A DNA stretch of 64,000 bases from Odobenus rosmarus divergens (Eukaryota; Chordata; Mammalia; Carnivora; Odobenidae). The position numbers were made by a program, and so were the translations under genes. Where the stretch lies: assembly GCF_000321225.1 (NCBI RefSeq), contig NW_004450664.1, positions 1,624,275-1,688,274 of the forward strand, written 5' to 3'. Positions within the stretch are counted from its first letter, which is position 1; each line of letters begins with the position of its first letter. Shown here in pieces: positions 8,807-20,010 of this stretch. Under the pieces are notes generated by a model. That model did no database searches, was not told the origin of the DNA, and worked only from the letters and a program-made list of their open reading frames with translations.

Positions 8807-9940
8807 TGTGCTCCTAAGGAAATTGGGCTTAATTAAGACCAAATATAGAATCTTAGTGAAAAAAGTGTTTTGAAGACTAGGCTCAGTAAATATTTGTTCA
8901 GCTGTCAAAATAAACATTGAGTTCAAAATTTTATTTTAAGAGGTCATGTTGACCTGTGCTTTACAGACAGGGAAAGTAGTGGGATACGCTTTTTTTTTTT
9001 AACTTTGAAAATGCTGTTAGAGAAGTAGGGCTGTTAAAATGCTTTCTCTGTGCTAGGTTTCTGCTGTGAGCTTTCTTTCAAGACCCGTGTGCTGTGATAA
9101 TCTCCATGGGTCTGTTTCTTTTCTGTCAGTAAAGGATTTGATTTTAGAATATTAAAATTTTATTATTTGTGGTGACCTGTGGACAGACTCCCTTCGAAGA
9201 ACGTTTCCTTATTCTTCCATGTGGGAATGGAGCAAGAACACTACTGGGGAAATGCCCGTGCTTCTCACAGCACAGAGCCATTGCTGTGAGCCTTATCGCC
9301 TCTCTTTGCAATGAGATGGAGAGAATATGTTTATTGGTCATTTCACCGATTCCTCTGTGTCTCTTTCTTCCCCCCCCCCACCCCCGCCGGCTCTGAAAGG
9401 GAAACAAGCAGTAAACCAAACAAATGCTGCTTGAAAGCCAGACTTGAACTGTTAGGACAGCTCTCTGACCACTCACTTGGGTTAAAACTAGCAAGTTCAG
9501 GTACCATTTTGCTGCTCTTGAGACACTAGGTAGGAAACCAGCCCTGTTTGCACGCAGGCCACCGTTGGCAGGTCAGGAATGCCAGGGAATGTCCGGGCAG
9601 ATCGTGCGCGGTCTCCTTGTCACGCCCCGCTGCTCCCGGGATGTCTCATGTCTGTCCTGTCCTCAGGAATCCCGCGGACCCGTGTCAGGAGCGACAGGCC
9701 GGCTCTCAGCAGGGTGGATGGTACGTTGGTGATAAGGATGAGGAACGCTTGGTGGCGGGCGTGGCCGAGGGGCTGAGGACCGGCCTCATTGTGGCTCCTG
9801 AGTAACTTATTTCTGGCATCTTCGTGGGCAGGAGCAGCGTGCTGACTCAGGTGCAGGGGGCCTAGAGGCTGGGTGGTGAGGTGAGGTCTGACTTCTTATC
9901 TTTGTATAACTTTGCCACTCAAATTTTGCTTGGGGTGAGG
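8807..9940. other. Intronic sequence, nothing recognised
   Basis: AT-rich left part, a C-run at 9370-9390, no named repeat or exon recognised. Confidence 0.45.
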
Positions 9941-9956
9941 GGAAAGGTGTATTTTT

Positions 9957-10148
9957 TTTTTTTTAAGATTTTATTTATTTGACAGAGAGAGACACAGCGA
10001 GAGAGGGAACACAAGCAGGGGGAGCGGGAGAGGGAGAAGCACTGCTTCCTGCTGAGCAGGGAGCCCGATGCGGGGCTCGATCCCAGGACACCGGGATCAT
10101 CACCTGAGCCGAAGGCAGATGCCCAACGACTGAGCCACCCAGGCGCCC
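9957..10148 (-). mobile_element. CAN-SINE
   Basis: T-run then GATTTTATTTATTTGACAGA at left and GAGCCACCCAGGCGCCC at right. TSD GGAAAGGTGTATTTTT at 9941-9956 and 10149-10164. Confidence 0.95.
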
Positions 10149-10164
10149 GGAAAGGTGTATTTTT

Positions 10165-10850
10165 ATAGTTGAATATTGAGAAATTTTTTCCTTGGTTAGT
10201 TAAGGAAAAATGGGATTTTTGATCTCCTGTTTGTAATGTCCAGCCTGGTTGGTGATTGTAAGAATTGTTCACCCTCCTTCCGCCAGGGGGACTTGAATTA
10301 GTACGTCCTCTAATTCCCGCTGCTTTGGGTGTCGTGCTTTTATAGCCACGATTTGTTTTTTTGCTGTTAGAAGGGAAGTCATTTGGCCTTGGTTGGCCCC
10401 TGGGGCAGGACTCCGTTTACCCTTTGGAGTTGTTTATACTAAGCACTGCTGCACCCGCACTGGGATTGTGCTGTGTGTGTGCGGGGGGCAGGGGGCACAC
10501 TGGAAGCGGCTTGTTATCAAGGTCCGCAGCACGTTCAGAGAGGGGTCACCCGGTTATTGAGAGGTCTTAGTGGAGCTGCTGTGTGGAGGGAGATGGAAGG
10601 AAATGGCTCTGTGGCACTTGAGAAGGAAGATTTGGTGGGGAGCCCCGAGGGCAGTCTTGTGGAAAGGGGTGAACAGTGGTGCCGGTGGCCAGACCACGTG
10701 CCACGGTGGGGAGGGCGTTCAGCTCTGTGCAGGGGGCAGCTGTCCCACCTGCTGTCCGTCCTGTGCGGCTGGGTCGGAACTCCCTGTGACGGGAGGGACG
10801 CTGTGTGCACCGTGGTTGCAGTGCAGGGGTGCGTGTGTGAGGTGGGGTCT
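10165..10850. other. GC-rich intronic sequence, nothing recognised
   Basis: Long open frames occur on both strands because of G/C richness, but none shows protein-like similarity or splice signals that fit ACTR3B. Confidence 0.45.
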
Positions 10851-10854
10851 GAGC

Positions 10855-11045
10855 CCTCGCCACGGCTTGTTCAGCTCTGTGACCTCGGCAGCTGCTTGAC
10901 CTCCCTGGACCTCAGCATCCTCGTCGGCAGATGGGGTATATGGTCTCCACTTCGTGCTGCTGTTGGGAAGATCCATGAGTTGGTACTTGGAAGCGCTTTC
11001 ACCAGCACCAGGCACGTAGTAAGCAGCGTTACCACGTTCCGTAAA
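10855..11045 (+). repeat. MIR-like ancient SINE
   Basis: GTTCAGCTCTGTGACCTCGG, CTTGACCTCCCTGGACCTCA, GCAGATGGGG and CCAGGCACGTAGTAAGCAG follow the MIR order. Confidence 0.75.
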
Positions 11046-11296
11046 TGGTGGCTGGCGATGTTCTAGATGCCCTCGCATCTAGACGGATCTTCAGGAACCA
11101 CGGTGGGCTTCAGATGATCGGCTTTTCTGTTTTTCAAGTTCCCAGGGATTTTCCTAGTTTCCTCTGCTCTCTCTGTGCAGCAGCTGCTGATTTGGGAATT
11201 GTTGTAGAGCTGGGCTCAGCTGCAGAGTGGGGCGCCCCTTCCCTGGGGCCCCTCGCCTTGCTGCTGCGCAGGTCTCTTTGGTTTTATTGCTTAACA

Positions 11297-11520
11297 CCAG
11301 AGCGGAGTTTCTTAGCCTTGGTGCTGTGGACATTCGGGCCGGATGATCCTCTTCTGTGGGGGCTGCCCCGTGCACGGTGAGAGCTTCAGCAGCACGCGCG
11401 GCGTGTACCCACTGGGTGCCAGGAGCACCCCACCTCCCCGTTCCTGACCATCACACACATCTCCACACAATCCTGAATGCCCCGTGGGGGCAAACTCATC
11501 CTTGGTTGAGAACCTGTGCC
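11297..11520 (-). repeat. MER20-like hAT DNA transposon fossil
   Basis: GTTTCTTAGCCTTGGTGCTG at left, CCCACTGGGTGCCAGGAGCA in the middle and CTTGGTTGAGAACCTGTGCC at right match my memory of the MER20 consensus in reverse orientation. Confidence 0.65.
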
Positions 11521-11674
11521 CTAGGGAGAAGCGTGAGATTACTGAGGGTCAAGAATTTAGTAGCGATGATTACATATTCTTATTCGTGGTTCCTGAGTTA
11601 CTTGCTGGAGTCCTTTTCCTTCCCTTCCCTGCTCTGTTCCAGAGTTCAGTAAAGCCAACATCCCTTACTGTTAG

Positions 11675-11970
11675 GCTCCTCCACTCACCCACAAACATTT
11701 GTTGAGGACCTGCTGCTTGCCATGCCCTGTGCCGAGTGATGGGGTGCAGAGAGTTTAGCCGAGAGTGGGGGCGTGGGTGGGCGTGCCCTCCTCGGTCCTG
11801 AGTGTGGCAGAGGGTGGTGATGGTCCCACAGTGTTGGGAGCGCACCCGTGCTCTGGATGCCAGCCCCAGGCCGGCCGCTGTGCACACCTCACCTACTTCA
11901 GTTTCCTTAAAAACCTCGTGGGCTACGCGATGAGGAAGTTCAAATCCAGGGAGGGGAAAATGTTTGCCCT
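11675..11970. repeat. Diverged L2/MIR-type fragment
   Basis: CACAAACATTTGTTGAGGAC ... CTTGCCATGCCCTGTGCC fits an L2 3'-end signature; later part (CAGTTTCCTTAAAAAC, GATGAGGAAGTTCAAA) resembles a MIR/L2 fossil. Confidence 0.45.
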
Positions 11971-12522
11971 TTGGTCTCAAAACCAGCAGAGGAGTGTGAG
12001 CCGCCCTTGGCCTGTCATTCCTGGCGCTGGTAGAATAGGGCAGAGGTCGGGGCTCAGACCGGGAAGAGCTTGGAATGCCTCGTCAGGAAAACAGCTTCCC
12101 TGCAGTCTGTGTTTGCTCATCTCTTAGAATGCTGTGTTCTGGTTCTTTTCTTGCTCTGGCCTCATATTCCTTTCAGGCAGGAGGATTTCCTAGAGCCTGG
12201 CTTTCTGCTGTATGCAGTATAAACAGTAGGTGTATCTTCCTTTTCAAACTGTATCCCCCTCCATTGCACATGGCAGGCTCCCCACCCTCTGAGCCTCTGC
12301 GGGGCCGCGGGGCCAGAGAAGGAGTTGCAGCAGGGTCAGCGTGAGGGGTGCTGGGGTGGGTGTTAGTCCCTGCTGGGCATCTGGGAGTGCGCAGAGAGCT
12401 TACTGACTCCACGTTGTTGCCAGGCTCCGGGACCCACCCACTGGGTCACGGGTGTGGAGCATACACATGGACATGTCCCCGGTAGCTGTGGTGCTCAGAA
12501 GCCCAGGCGGGAGCCGAACACA
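11971..12522. other. Intronic sequence, nothing recognised
   Basis: No exon, RNA gene or named repeat recognised. Confidence 0.45.
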
Positions 12523-12537
12523 AGAGCCAGACTTGTG

Positions 12538-12745
12538 GGCGCCTGGGTGGCTCAGATGGTTAAGCGTCTGCCTTCGGCTCAGGTCATGATCCCGGGGTCC
12601 TGGACTCGAGTCCCGCATCGGGCTCCTTGCTCCTTGGGAGCCTGCTTCTCCCTCTGCTTCTCTCTCTCTCTCTCTCTCTCCCTCTCTCTCTCCCTCTGTC
12701 TCTCATGAATAAATAAATAAAATCTTAAAAAAAAAAAAAAAAAAG
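12538..12745 (+). mobile_element. CAN-SINE with expanded CT tract
   Basis: Head GGCGCCTGGGTGGCTCAGA, then a (CT)n tract of about 50 bases (12655-12705) and AATAAATAAATAAAATC tail. TSD AGAGCCAGACTTGTG at 12523-12537 and AGAGCCAGACTCGTG at 12746-12760. Confidence 0.95.
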
Positions 12746-12760
12746 AGAGCCAGACTCGTG

Positions 12761-13204
12761 TTGCGGTCCGGGCACCACAGACCTCCCCCCTGGGGCTGCT
12801 GTGTCATGTGTCTGTGTGAAGGAAGCTGCTTGCTGGTGGGGAGGCATCGGAGCGGGGGTCTGGGACGACGGCTCTGTGTCCAGAGGGTGGGCAGCTCCTT
12901 GTGGGCGAGTGGGTTGAGATCAAGGGTTGGTCCTCCGTAAGTCCGTTATTACTGGGCCACATTAGAATTTCTCAGCTCCCAGTGAGGCTTGGAACTGGGG
13001 TGAGGCCTGGAGCTCCCTGTGCATAGCAGCCCCCGGGAGGGAGTCCAGTGTTTGATGCACTTGGCTCTGGGCCTGTGCTTCCTTCCTCACACGGGCAGAG
13101 GGTGGAAGGCAGGGAAGGTCTAGAGACCGCAGGTCCCTCCGGCCTCCCCCCCGCGTGGCCTGGTGCGGGGCCTGCCTCTTTGGCAAGTCCTCCATTCATC
13201 ATAG
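12761..13204. other. GC-rich intronic sequence, nothing recognised
   Basis: No exon or named repeat recognised. Confidence 0.45.
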
Positions 13205-14048
13205 CTTTCTACCGGATTGCCCTGTGTGTAAAAATTCCACTTACGATAAAACAAACCCATTTTTGAGGAGATTGGACAAGTCTACATAGCCATAGAATTG
13301 GCACCACAGTTAAGACAGAGAACGTGACCATCGCCTGTACGTGGTCCCTACCCTCTCCCCGGCCATTCCCGTCCCTTGGCCCCGGCTGCTGGAGAGCACG
13401 GACCTGCTGTCTGTCACGGCACGTCAGACTTGACTTTCTGGGGCTGCACGCACGCGGAATCATATGGTGCATCCTCTGTTCCCTGCACTCAGTTTGTGCT
13501 TTGGAGCTGCAGCTTACTCGTTTTTGTGGCAGGTAGCACTGCTGTATGATACCCCACAATGGATCTTTTCCCCCCACCGATGCAGAATGTGGCTTGTTTC
13601 TAGGTTTTGGCTACCACAGAAAACCTGTGCTAAACATCTGGGTACAAGTCTGTGTGGATATGTGTTTTATTTCCCTTGGGCAAATACCCGGGAGTGCAAT
13701 TGCTTTCTTATATGATAAGTGTTTGTTTAACTTTATAAAGACCAGCAGACTTTGACCAGAGTGGTTGTGCCGTCTGTTCCTATCTTAACCTGAACTTGCT
13801 CTGTAATGGATTTAATTAGTATGATCCTGATTACAGAGGCTTTTGACTGTCTTTTCATGTTGATCATTTGTGTACCTTCTTTTGTGAAATGTCTAAACTT
13901 TCTGCCTATTTTTTTATTGATTTGTTTTATTGAGTTGTAAGAGTTGTTTTTTTCATTCTGGAGACAAGTCCTTTGTTAGATATATGTATGGCAAATATTT
14001 TTTTTCTAGTCCATGGTTCGTCTTTTCATTTTCTTAGTGGTATCTTTT

Positions 14049-14355
14049 GTTTGTTATTTTTTTTTAATTTATTTTTTTTAAAGATTTTATTTATTTATTC
14101 ATGAGAGACAGAGAGACAGAGAGAGAGAGGCAGAGGGAGAAGCAGGCTCCCAAGGAGTGGGGAGCCCAATGCGGGACTTGATCCCAGGACCCCGGGATCA
14201 TGACCTGAGCCGAAGGCAGACGCCTAACCATCTGAGCCACCCAGGCGCCCTTGTTTGTTTATTTTTAAGTAATGTCTACCCCCAACGTGGGGCTTGATCT
14301 CATGACCTGAGATCAGGAGTCACATGCTCCACTTACTGAGCCAGCCAGGCACCCG
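14049..14355 (-). mobile_element. Older CAN-SINE, itself split by a younger one
   Basis: The remaining body (ACGTGGGGCTTGATCTCATG ... GAGCCAGCCAGGCACCC, 14268-14355) belongs to an older CAN-SINE subfamily. Outer TSD TCTTAGTGGTATCTTTT at 14032-14048 and 14356-14372 is identical on both sides. Confidence 0.88.
14063..14250 (-). mobile_element. Younger CAN-SINE inserted in the older one
   Basis: TTTAAAGATTTTATTTATTT to GAGCCACCCAGGCGCCC, - strand. Near-identical target copies TTGTTTGTTATTTTT (about 14048) and TTGTTTGTTTATTTTT (about 14251), in the T-rich tail of the outer SINE. Confidence 0.88.
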
Positions 14356-14836
14356 TCTTAGTGGTATCTTTTGAAGAACAGAAGTTTTTCGTTTTATGAA
14401 GTCCAGTTATCCATTTTTATCTTTTATGGTTAATACTTTTTTTATGTATCATCAAAGAAATTTTTTGCCAACATCAAAGTCATGAAGATTAAAAAAATTT
14501 TCTTCTAGAGATTCTATAGTTCTAGCTTTACATTTAAGTCTGATCCATTTTCAGTTACACTGTTTATGTGAAGGATGGTAGTGAGTGTCCACATCCTTCC
14601 ATGGATATCAGTTATTCTAGTGTCATTTTTTGAGAAAGACTGTTTCTTCCCTATTGAAGTGCCTAGGCAACTTTGTCTAAAATCAGTTGGCTACATATAT
14701 ATGCAGTGGCATTTTTATTGCATGAATGAGAAATTGGATTTTACATATTATTTCTCTGAAGGCAACTCAAGATCTTGCAATGCTTCTGAAGTATCATAAT
14801 GAACATTCATGTTCATACTCTGGTGAATTATTTCTT

Positions 14837-15038
14837 TTTTTTTTTTTTTTATTTTATTTTTTTATTTATTTGAGAGAGAGAGAGAATGAGAGATAGAAAG
14901 CACGAGAGGGAAGAGGGTCAGAGGGAGAAGCAGACTCCCCGCCAAGCAGGAAGCCCGATGTGGGACTCGATCCCGGGACTCCAGGATCATGACCTGAGCC
15001 GAAGGCAGTCGCTTAACCAACTGAGCCACCCAGGCGCC
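14837..15038 (-). mobile_element. CAN-SINE
   Basis: Long T-run, GAGAGAGAGAGAATGAG, ending GAGCCACCCAGGCGCC. TSD CTGGTGAATTATTTCTT at 14820-14836 and 15039-15055. Confidence 0.95.
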
Positions 15039-15055
15039 CTGGTGAATTATTTCTT

Positions 15056-15341
15056 AATTAAAAAATCCATTACAGAGATATGACAAATAATTGCAGTAAC
15101 CCTAGACCAGATCCTGGACTGGAGGGATAAAAATGCTGTAAAGACTATTAATAGGTCAAGTGACAAAACTGGAATAGGGCTAATAGACTGGATAAAAGTT
15201 TTGTGTTCATGTAAGTTTATGAAGTTGACAGTTGTGCTGTGGTAACATAAGAGAATGTCCCTGATTTTAATAGACACACACTAAAGTATTTAGGAATAAA
15301 GGACCGTGATGCATATAATTTACTCTCAAATGAGTAAAGAA

Positions 15342-15377
<36 letters not shown>

Positions 15378-16141
15378 AGAGAGTGCCAACGATGGAACAG
15401 ATGTGGTTAAGTATTCACAGCAGGTAAATCTGAATAAAGGGTGTGTACCACTTTTGCTACCTTGAAATTACTTATTTCCAAATGGAAAGTTTTTTCTTTT
15501 CAAATAAAAAGTAAAAAAAAAAAAAAATCCATTACATCAATTTTTAGTATTTGCCTTTTCCAAAAAAGTAGGATGTATTAAAATAGCCTTTAATGGTGAT
15601 TTTTTAAAAAAAGCTAGGTTACTGTGCTTATCTTGTTTGAAATGTAAATAGAAATTTACTTGAAAAATAAGTGGCCATTTTAGATGTAATCTACTCAATG
15701 TTTAAAGTATTTTATGATGATGGCTTATGTTGCAAATTCTCTGTCTCTGAAACCCAGCTCTGAGTTCTGTTGGGTAAACTGTCCTAATTGAAATTTTCTG
15801 TTGATAGTTTCTATTTCTTAAAATATCTTTAAGTACCTAGTTTGATTGATGTGAGTGATTTAAAGTTACTAAGAGCCCTGTGCACAAGATCCCTGTGTAT
15901 GTCTTAGTCAAGAAGACAGGATCACTGTTAAGTTCAGGCATCACTCCAGGGACTTAATGTCAACCCAGCTGTGTTTTACCAACTACTGTTTTGTATTTGA
16001 TCTATTTTCTGCCACAACAAAATCAACAGAAGAAGCCTTATAATCTGCCAGGTACAGATGATCTATTCTAGGGCAAGGGAAATGGGAAAGGATTTAGAGT
16101 GAAATCAGTATAGCCAGTAAGTTCTCATAAAGTGATGCTTA
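15056..16141. other. AT-rich intronic sequence with a (TG)n microsatellite
   Basis: Contains 16 TG units at 15343-15374 and an A-run at 15513-15527. No exon recognised. Confidence 0.6.
15343..15374. repeat. (TG)16 microsatellite
   Basis: Uninterrupted TG dinucleotides visible in the sequence; likely polymorphic. Confidence 0.95.
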
Positions 16142-16803
16142 GTTGATCTGGTCAATGAGAGCCATCCTGTCCATTTACCATGGTCAATGAGAGCCATTTT
16201 GTCCACTTGCAATGGAGAGTGAGAGCTACCTTGTCCACTTAATGATGGCCAATAAGAACTATCTTGTCCACTTACCATGGTGAGAGCCATTTTGTCCACT
16301 TATCATGGTCAGCAAGAACCATCTTGTCTGTTTGCTGTGGTCAATGAGAGCCATCTTGTCCACTCCCGTGGTCAGTCAGAGCCATCTTGTCCACTTACCA
16401 TGGTCGAGAGCCATCTTGTCCATTTACTGTGGTCAGTAAGAGCCATTTTGTCCATTTACCATGGTCAGAGCCATCTTGTTCACTTACCGTGGTCAACGAG
16501 ACCATCTTGTCCACTTACTGTGGTCAGTGAGAGCCATCTTGTCCACTCACCGTGGTCAACGAGAGCCATCTTGTCCACTTACCGTGGTCACCGGGAGCCA
16601 TCTTGTCCACTTACCGTGGTCAGTGAGAGCCATCTTGTCCACTTACCGTGGTCAGTGAGAGCCATCTTGTCCACTTACCCTGGTCAGTGAGAGCCATCTT
16701 GTCCACTTACCCTGGTCAGTGAGAGCCATCTTGTCCACTTACCCTGGTCAGTGAGAGCCATCTTGTCCATTTACCATAGTCAATGAGAGCCATCTTGTCC
16801 ACA
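16142..16803. repeat. 32-base minisatellite carrying YY1-like sites
   Basis: About 21 tandem copies of a unit near 32 bases. The unit reads GAGCCATCTTGTCC followed by ACTTACCGTGGTCAGTGA. Copies at the right (about 16520-16780) are nearly identical, those at the left are diverged and uneven in length, so the array has been homogenised from the right. By eye 16 copies keep GCCATCTTG or GCCATTTTG, the reverse complement of the YY1 core CAAGATGGC. The + strand frame stays open for 137 codons only because the unit lacks stops in that frame; it is not a gene. Confidence 0.95.
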
Positions 16804-16810
16804 AGGGGGA

Positions 16811-17087
16811 CCCATTGGTGTTTTATCTCACCACTTGCCCCTGTGACTGTCTTAATTGACTTAGTTCAGGGATTCGCTTTTCTTCATCTCTAGTCATACA
16901 GTGAAGTTTAAATATACATTTGCACACGGAATATTCTATGTAAGTAAATCTTATTACAACCTGGATTCAGACCACCCTTAATTTAGTCTCTTCAGTTCTG
17001 CTGTTCTGGCTATCTGTCCTATTCCACACTCCTATCATTTGTTGAGTACCTTCTGAGCTTATGACATTGTTTTCTAAACTTTCTGAT
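16811..17087. other. Intronic sequence, nothing recognised
   Basis: AT-rich; no exon or named repeat recognised. Confidence 0.45.
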
Positions 17088-17104
17088 CTCTCCAGAATCT
17101 TCTT

Positions 17105-17299
17105 CTTTTTTTCTTTTAAAGATTTTATTTATTTGACAGAGAGAGACAGCGAGAGAGGGAACACAAGCAGGGAGAGTGGGAGAGGGAGAAGCAGGCTTCC
17201 CGCCGAGCAGGGAGACTGATGCGGGGCTCGATCCCAGGACCCTGGGATCATGACCTGAGCCGAAGGCAGATGCTTAACGACTGAGCCACCCAGGCGCCC
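17105..17299 (-). mobile_element. CAN-SINE
   Basis: TTTAAAGATTTTATTTATTT to GAGCCACCCAGGCGCC. TSD CTCTCCAGAATCTTCTT at 17088-17104 and 17300-17316. Confidence 0.95.
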
Positions 17300-17833
17300 C
17301 TCTCCAGAATCTTCTTGATGGGTAGAGCTATCTTGAATCTTGCCAGTATTCATGCTGGTATTTTCTTCAGGTTTCCTTGTGTTGTGCAGTGTCCGAGTTC
17401 ACGGTCTTTGACCATATTTAACTGTGCTGACCTAGACAGAATATAATAACAGTGTGGATGGAGCTCCAGCCTGTGATTTTGAGCTCATATTCATTTCACA
17501 ATGAGGACGAAATAATTCTGGATAACAAGCAAAGCAGTGGAAAAGAGGGTTGTCTTTTACCTGTCACTGGGTGTGACCTTGCCTTATAGATTCTCCTGAG
17601 ATGGACGCCTGCTCCCTGGATGACTTCTCTCTTTTTCAGGGACCTGTTGGGTGGATGCATGTATGTAGCTCTCATTAATGGTGGTGAGTGGGCACCGGGG
17701 GGTAGTTCTGCCAGCGAAGCAGGGACCCTGCTTCCAGAGCCAAATCACTGCCAGTTCAAGAGCATCCAGAGCTTGGGCTCGCACTGACCTTCCTGGGCAC
17801 CTCTCAAGTGATAATCAAGATTCAGTCACAGAG

Positions 17834-18008
17834 GGGCGCCTGGGTGGCTCAGATGGTTGGGCGTCTGCCTTCAACTCAGGTCATGATCCCAGGGTCCTGG
17901 GATCGAGCCCTGCATTGGGCTCCCTGCTCGGTGGGGGGCCTGCTTCTCCCCCTGCTCATATTCTCTCTCTCTGTATCTCTGTGTCTCGAATGAATAATAA
18001 AAAAAAAA
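17834..18008 (+). mobile_element. CAN-SINE
   Basis: GGGCGCCTGGGTGGCTCAGA head and short A-rich tail. TSD AGATTCAGTCACAGAG at 17818-17833 and 18009-18024, identical. Confidence 0.95.
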
Positions 18009-18037
18009 AGATTCAGTCACAGAGTCATTTCTTTCTT

Positions 18038-18309
18038 TTTAGTTTTTTTTATTATGTTATGTTAATCACCATACACTACATCATTAGTTTTTGATGTAGT
18101 GTTCCATGATTCATTGTTTGCGTATAACACCCAGTGCTCCACGCAGAACGTGCCCTCCTTAATACCCATCATGGGGCTAACCCATCCCCCCACCCCCGTC
18201 CCCTCTAGAGCCCTCAGTTTGTTTCTCAGAGTCCATCGTCTCTCATGGTTCATCTCCCCCTCCGATTTCTCCCCCTTCATTCTTTCCCTCCTGCTATCTT
18301 CTTTTTTTG
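18038..18309 (-). mobile_element. 5'-truncated carnivore L1, antisense
   Basis: ACACCCAGTGCTCCACG ... CGTGCCCTCCTTAATACCCA ... CCCTCAGTTTGTTTCTCAGA is the reverse complement of the carnivore L1 3' end. TSD AGTCATTTCTTTCTT near 18023 and AGCCATTTCTTTCTT at 18310-18324. Confidence 0.85.
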
Positions 18310-18324
18310 AGCCATTTCTTTCTT

Positions 18325-19137
18325 ATGCAAGAAACAAACAGTTCCTTTTTAGAGAAAAATCTGAAATGAACAACCTTAAAATGCTTTTAGGAGATTCACA
18401 ATACTAACTTTTTAAAATGTAAATCTCCACAGTGATAGAAAGTTGTGTTTTAAAATTTCATTTTTTACATTTTCTAACTTTTTTGAGATCTCTCAGGCCC
18501 CTTTGAGAATCTCTAGATTCCTGGGATTCGGACATTTTCTTCCAGCCTGTGAATGAACTTGCAGCACCCAGGTACAATCTCTGCTCTTTGGGGCTCCAGA
18601 GGTCTTTTTGTTGGCACCTGTGACAACAGGTGTGCGTGGAGGAGCCTAGGAGGTTCAGTGGTGATCACGGCAGACTCCAGGCTGTTGGGGTTTATTGTGC
18701 AGGGAAGGAAGGATGGAAGGAAGGAATTCAAAGTGAAGACTAAGCATTCTTGCATACACTCCAGTCTCATTTAACCCTTTGCCCTATTTTGTCTGAAGCC
18801 AGTTCTAATGTGTTTCAGCTTTCCTATTTGTCTGCCCCTAAAAACTTGCCCCTTCCTACCTGCCCATCCTTTAGTGCGTGGACTTTGAGGCAGTCGGGAA
18901 AATACATCCCATGTAAGAGCAGTCTGGGCGAGGGAGAACAGGGGTAGCAGACGAGGACAGAGCAGAGCACAGCACGGTTCTATCCAGCCGTTCAGGAAGG
19001 GCCTAGAACCAGAGGAGAGAGGGACGGCTTAATCTGTGACGGGAGTCACAGGGCCTCTGAGACATGTGATCAAAACCAGTGAGTTTTCCCGAGAGCCCGG
19101 CTTTTCCTGACACTGAGACCTGAGAGAAGCTGCTGCT
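18325..19137. other. Intronic sequence, nothing recognised
   Basis: No exon or named repeat recognised. A short GGAAGGAAGGAT run near 18702-18724. Confidence 0.45.
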
Positions 19138-19150
19138 TTTTTTTTTTTTT

Positions 19151-20010
19151 NNNNNNNNNNNNNNNNNNNNNNNNNNNNNNNNNNNNNNNNNNNNNNNNNN
19201 NNNNNNNNNNNNNNNNNNNNNNNNNNNNNNNNNNNNNNNNNNNNNNNNNNNNNNNNNNNNNNNNNNNNNNNNNNNNNNNNNNNNNNNNNNNNNNNNNNNN
19301 NNNNNNNNNNNNNNNNNNNNNNNNNNNNNNNNNNNNNNNNNNNNNNNNNNNNNNNNNNNNNNNNNNNNNNNNNNNNNNNNNNNNNNNNNNNNNNNNNNNN
19401 NNNNNNNNNNNNNNNNNNNNNNNNNNNNNNNNNNNNNNNNNNNNNNNNNNNNNNNNNNNNNNNNNNNNNNNNNNNNNNNNNNNNNNNNNNNNNNNNNNNN
19501 NNNNNNNNNNNNNNNNNNNNNNNNNNNNNNNNNNNNNNNNNNNNNNNNNNNNNNNNNNNNNNNNNNNNNNNNNNNNNNNNNNNNNNNNNNNNNNNNNNNN
19601 NNNNNNNNNNNNNNNNNNNNNNNNNNNNNNNNNNNNNNNNNNNNNNNNNNNNNNNNNNNNNNNNNNNNNNNNNNNNNNNNNNNNNNNNNNNNNNNNNNNN
19701 NNNNNNNNNNNNNNNNNNNNNNNNNNNNNNNNNNNNNNNNNNNNNNNNNNNNNNNNNNNNNNNNNNNNNNNNNNNNNNNNNNNNNNNNNNNNNNNNNNNN
19801 NNNNNNNNNNNNNNNNNNNNNNNNNNNNNNNNNNNNNNNNNNNNNNNNNNNNNNNNNNNNNNNNNNNNNNNNNNNNNNNNNNNNNNNNNNNNNNNNNNNN
19901 NNNNNNNNNNNNNNNNNNNNNNNNNNNNNNNNNNNNNNNNNNNNNNNNNNNNNNNNNNNNNNNNNNNNNNNNNNNNNNNNNNNNNNNNNNNNNNNNNNNN
20001 NNNNNNNNNN
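19151..20010. other. Assembly gap (860 N)
   Basis: Unresolved bases. A T-run at 19137-19150 abuts the left edge, as at the tail of a - strand SINE or L1, so an insertion may have broken the assembly. An upstream ACTR3B exon could also be hidden here. Confidence 0.98.

Larger units (their letters stand above)
13205..14819 (-). mobile_element. Old L1 3' region, antisense, interrupted by SINEs
   Basis: Text such as GGCAAATACCCGGGAGTGCA, GACTTTGACCAGAGTGG, GACAAGTCCTTTGTTAGATA and AGTCCAGTTATCCATTTTTA is the reverse complement of L1 ORF2/3'-end sequence. The element is highly diverged, without usable reading frames. A nested SINE pair at 14049-14355 splits it, and another SINE sits at its right end (14837-15038). 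Confidence 0.75.

Noticed and set aside
10473..11066. 197-codon + strand open frame upstream of ACTR3B exons
   Set aside because: Runs into a MIR fossil and opposes other open frames on the - strand; GC-rich chance frame.
16277..16690. 137-codon + strand open frame with repeating SHLVHLPW-type peptide
   Set aside because: Translation of the 32-base minisatellite, diverged in frame with unit-length changes; not a gene.
16142..16803. CRISPR-like regularity of the array
   Set aside because: Units abut without unique spacers and the genome is vertebrate; it is a minisatellite.
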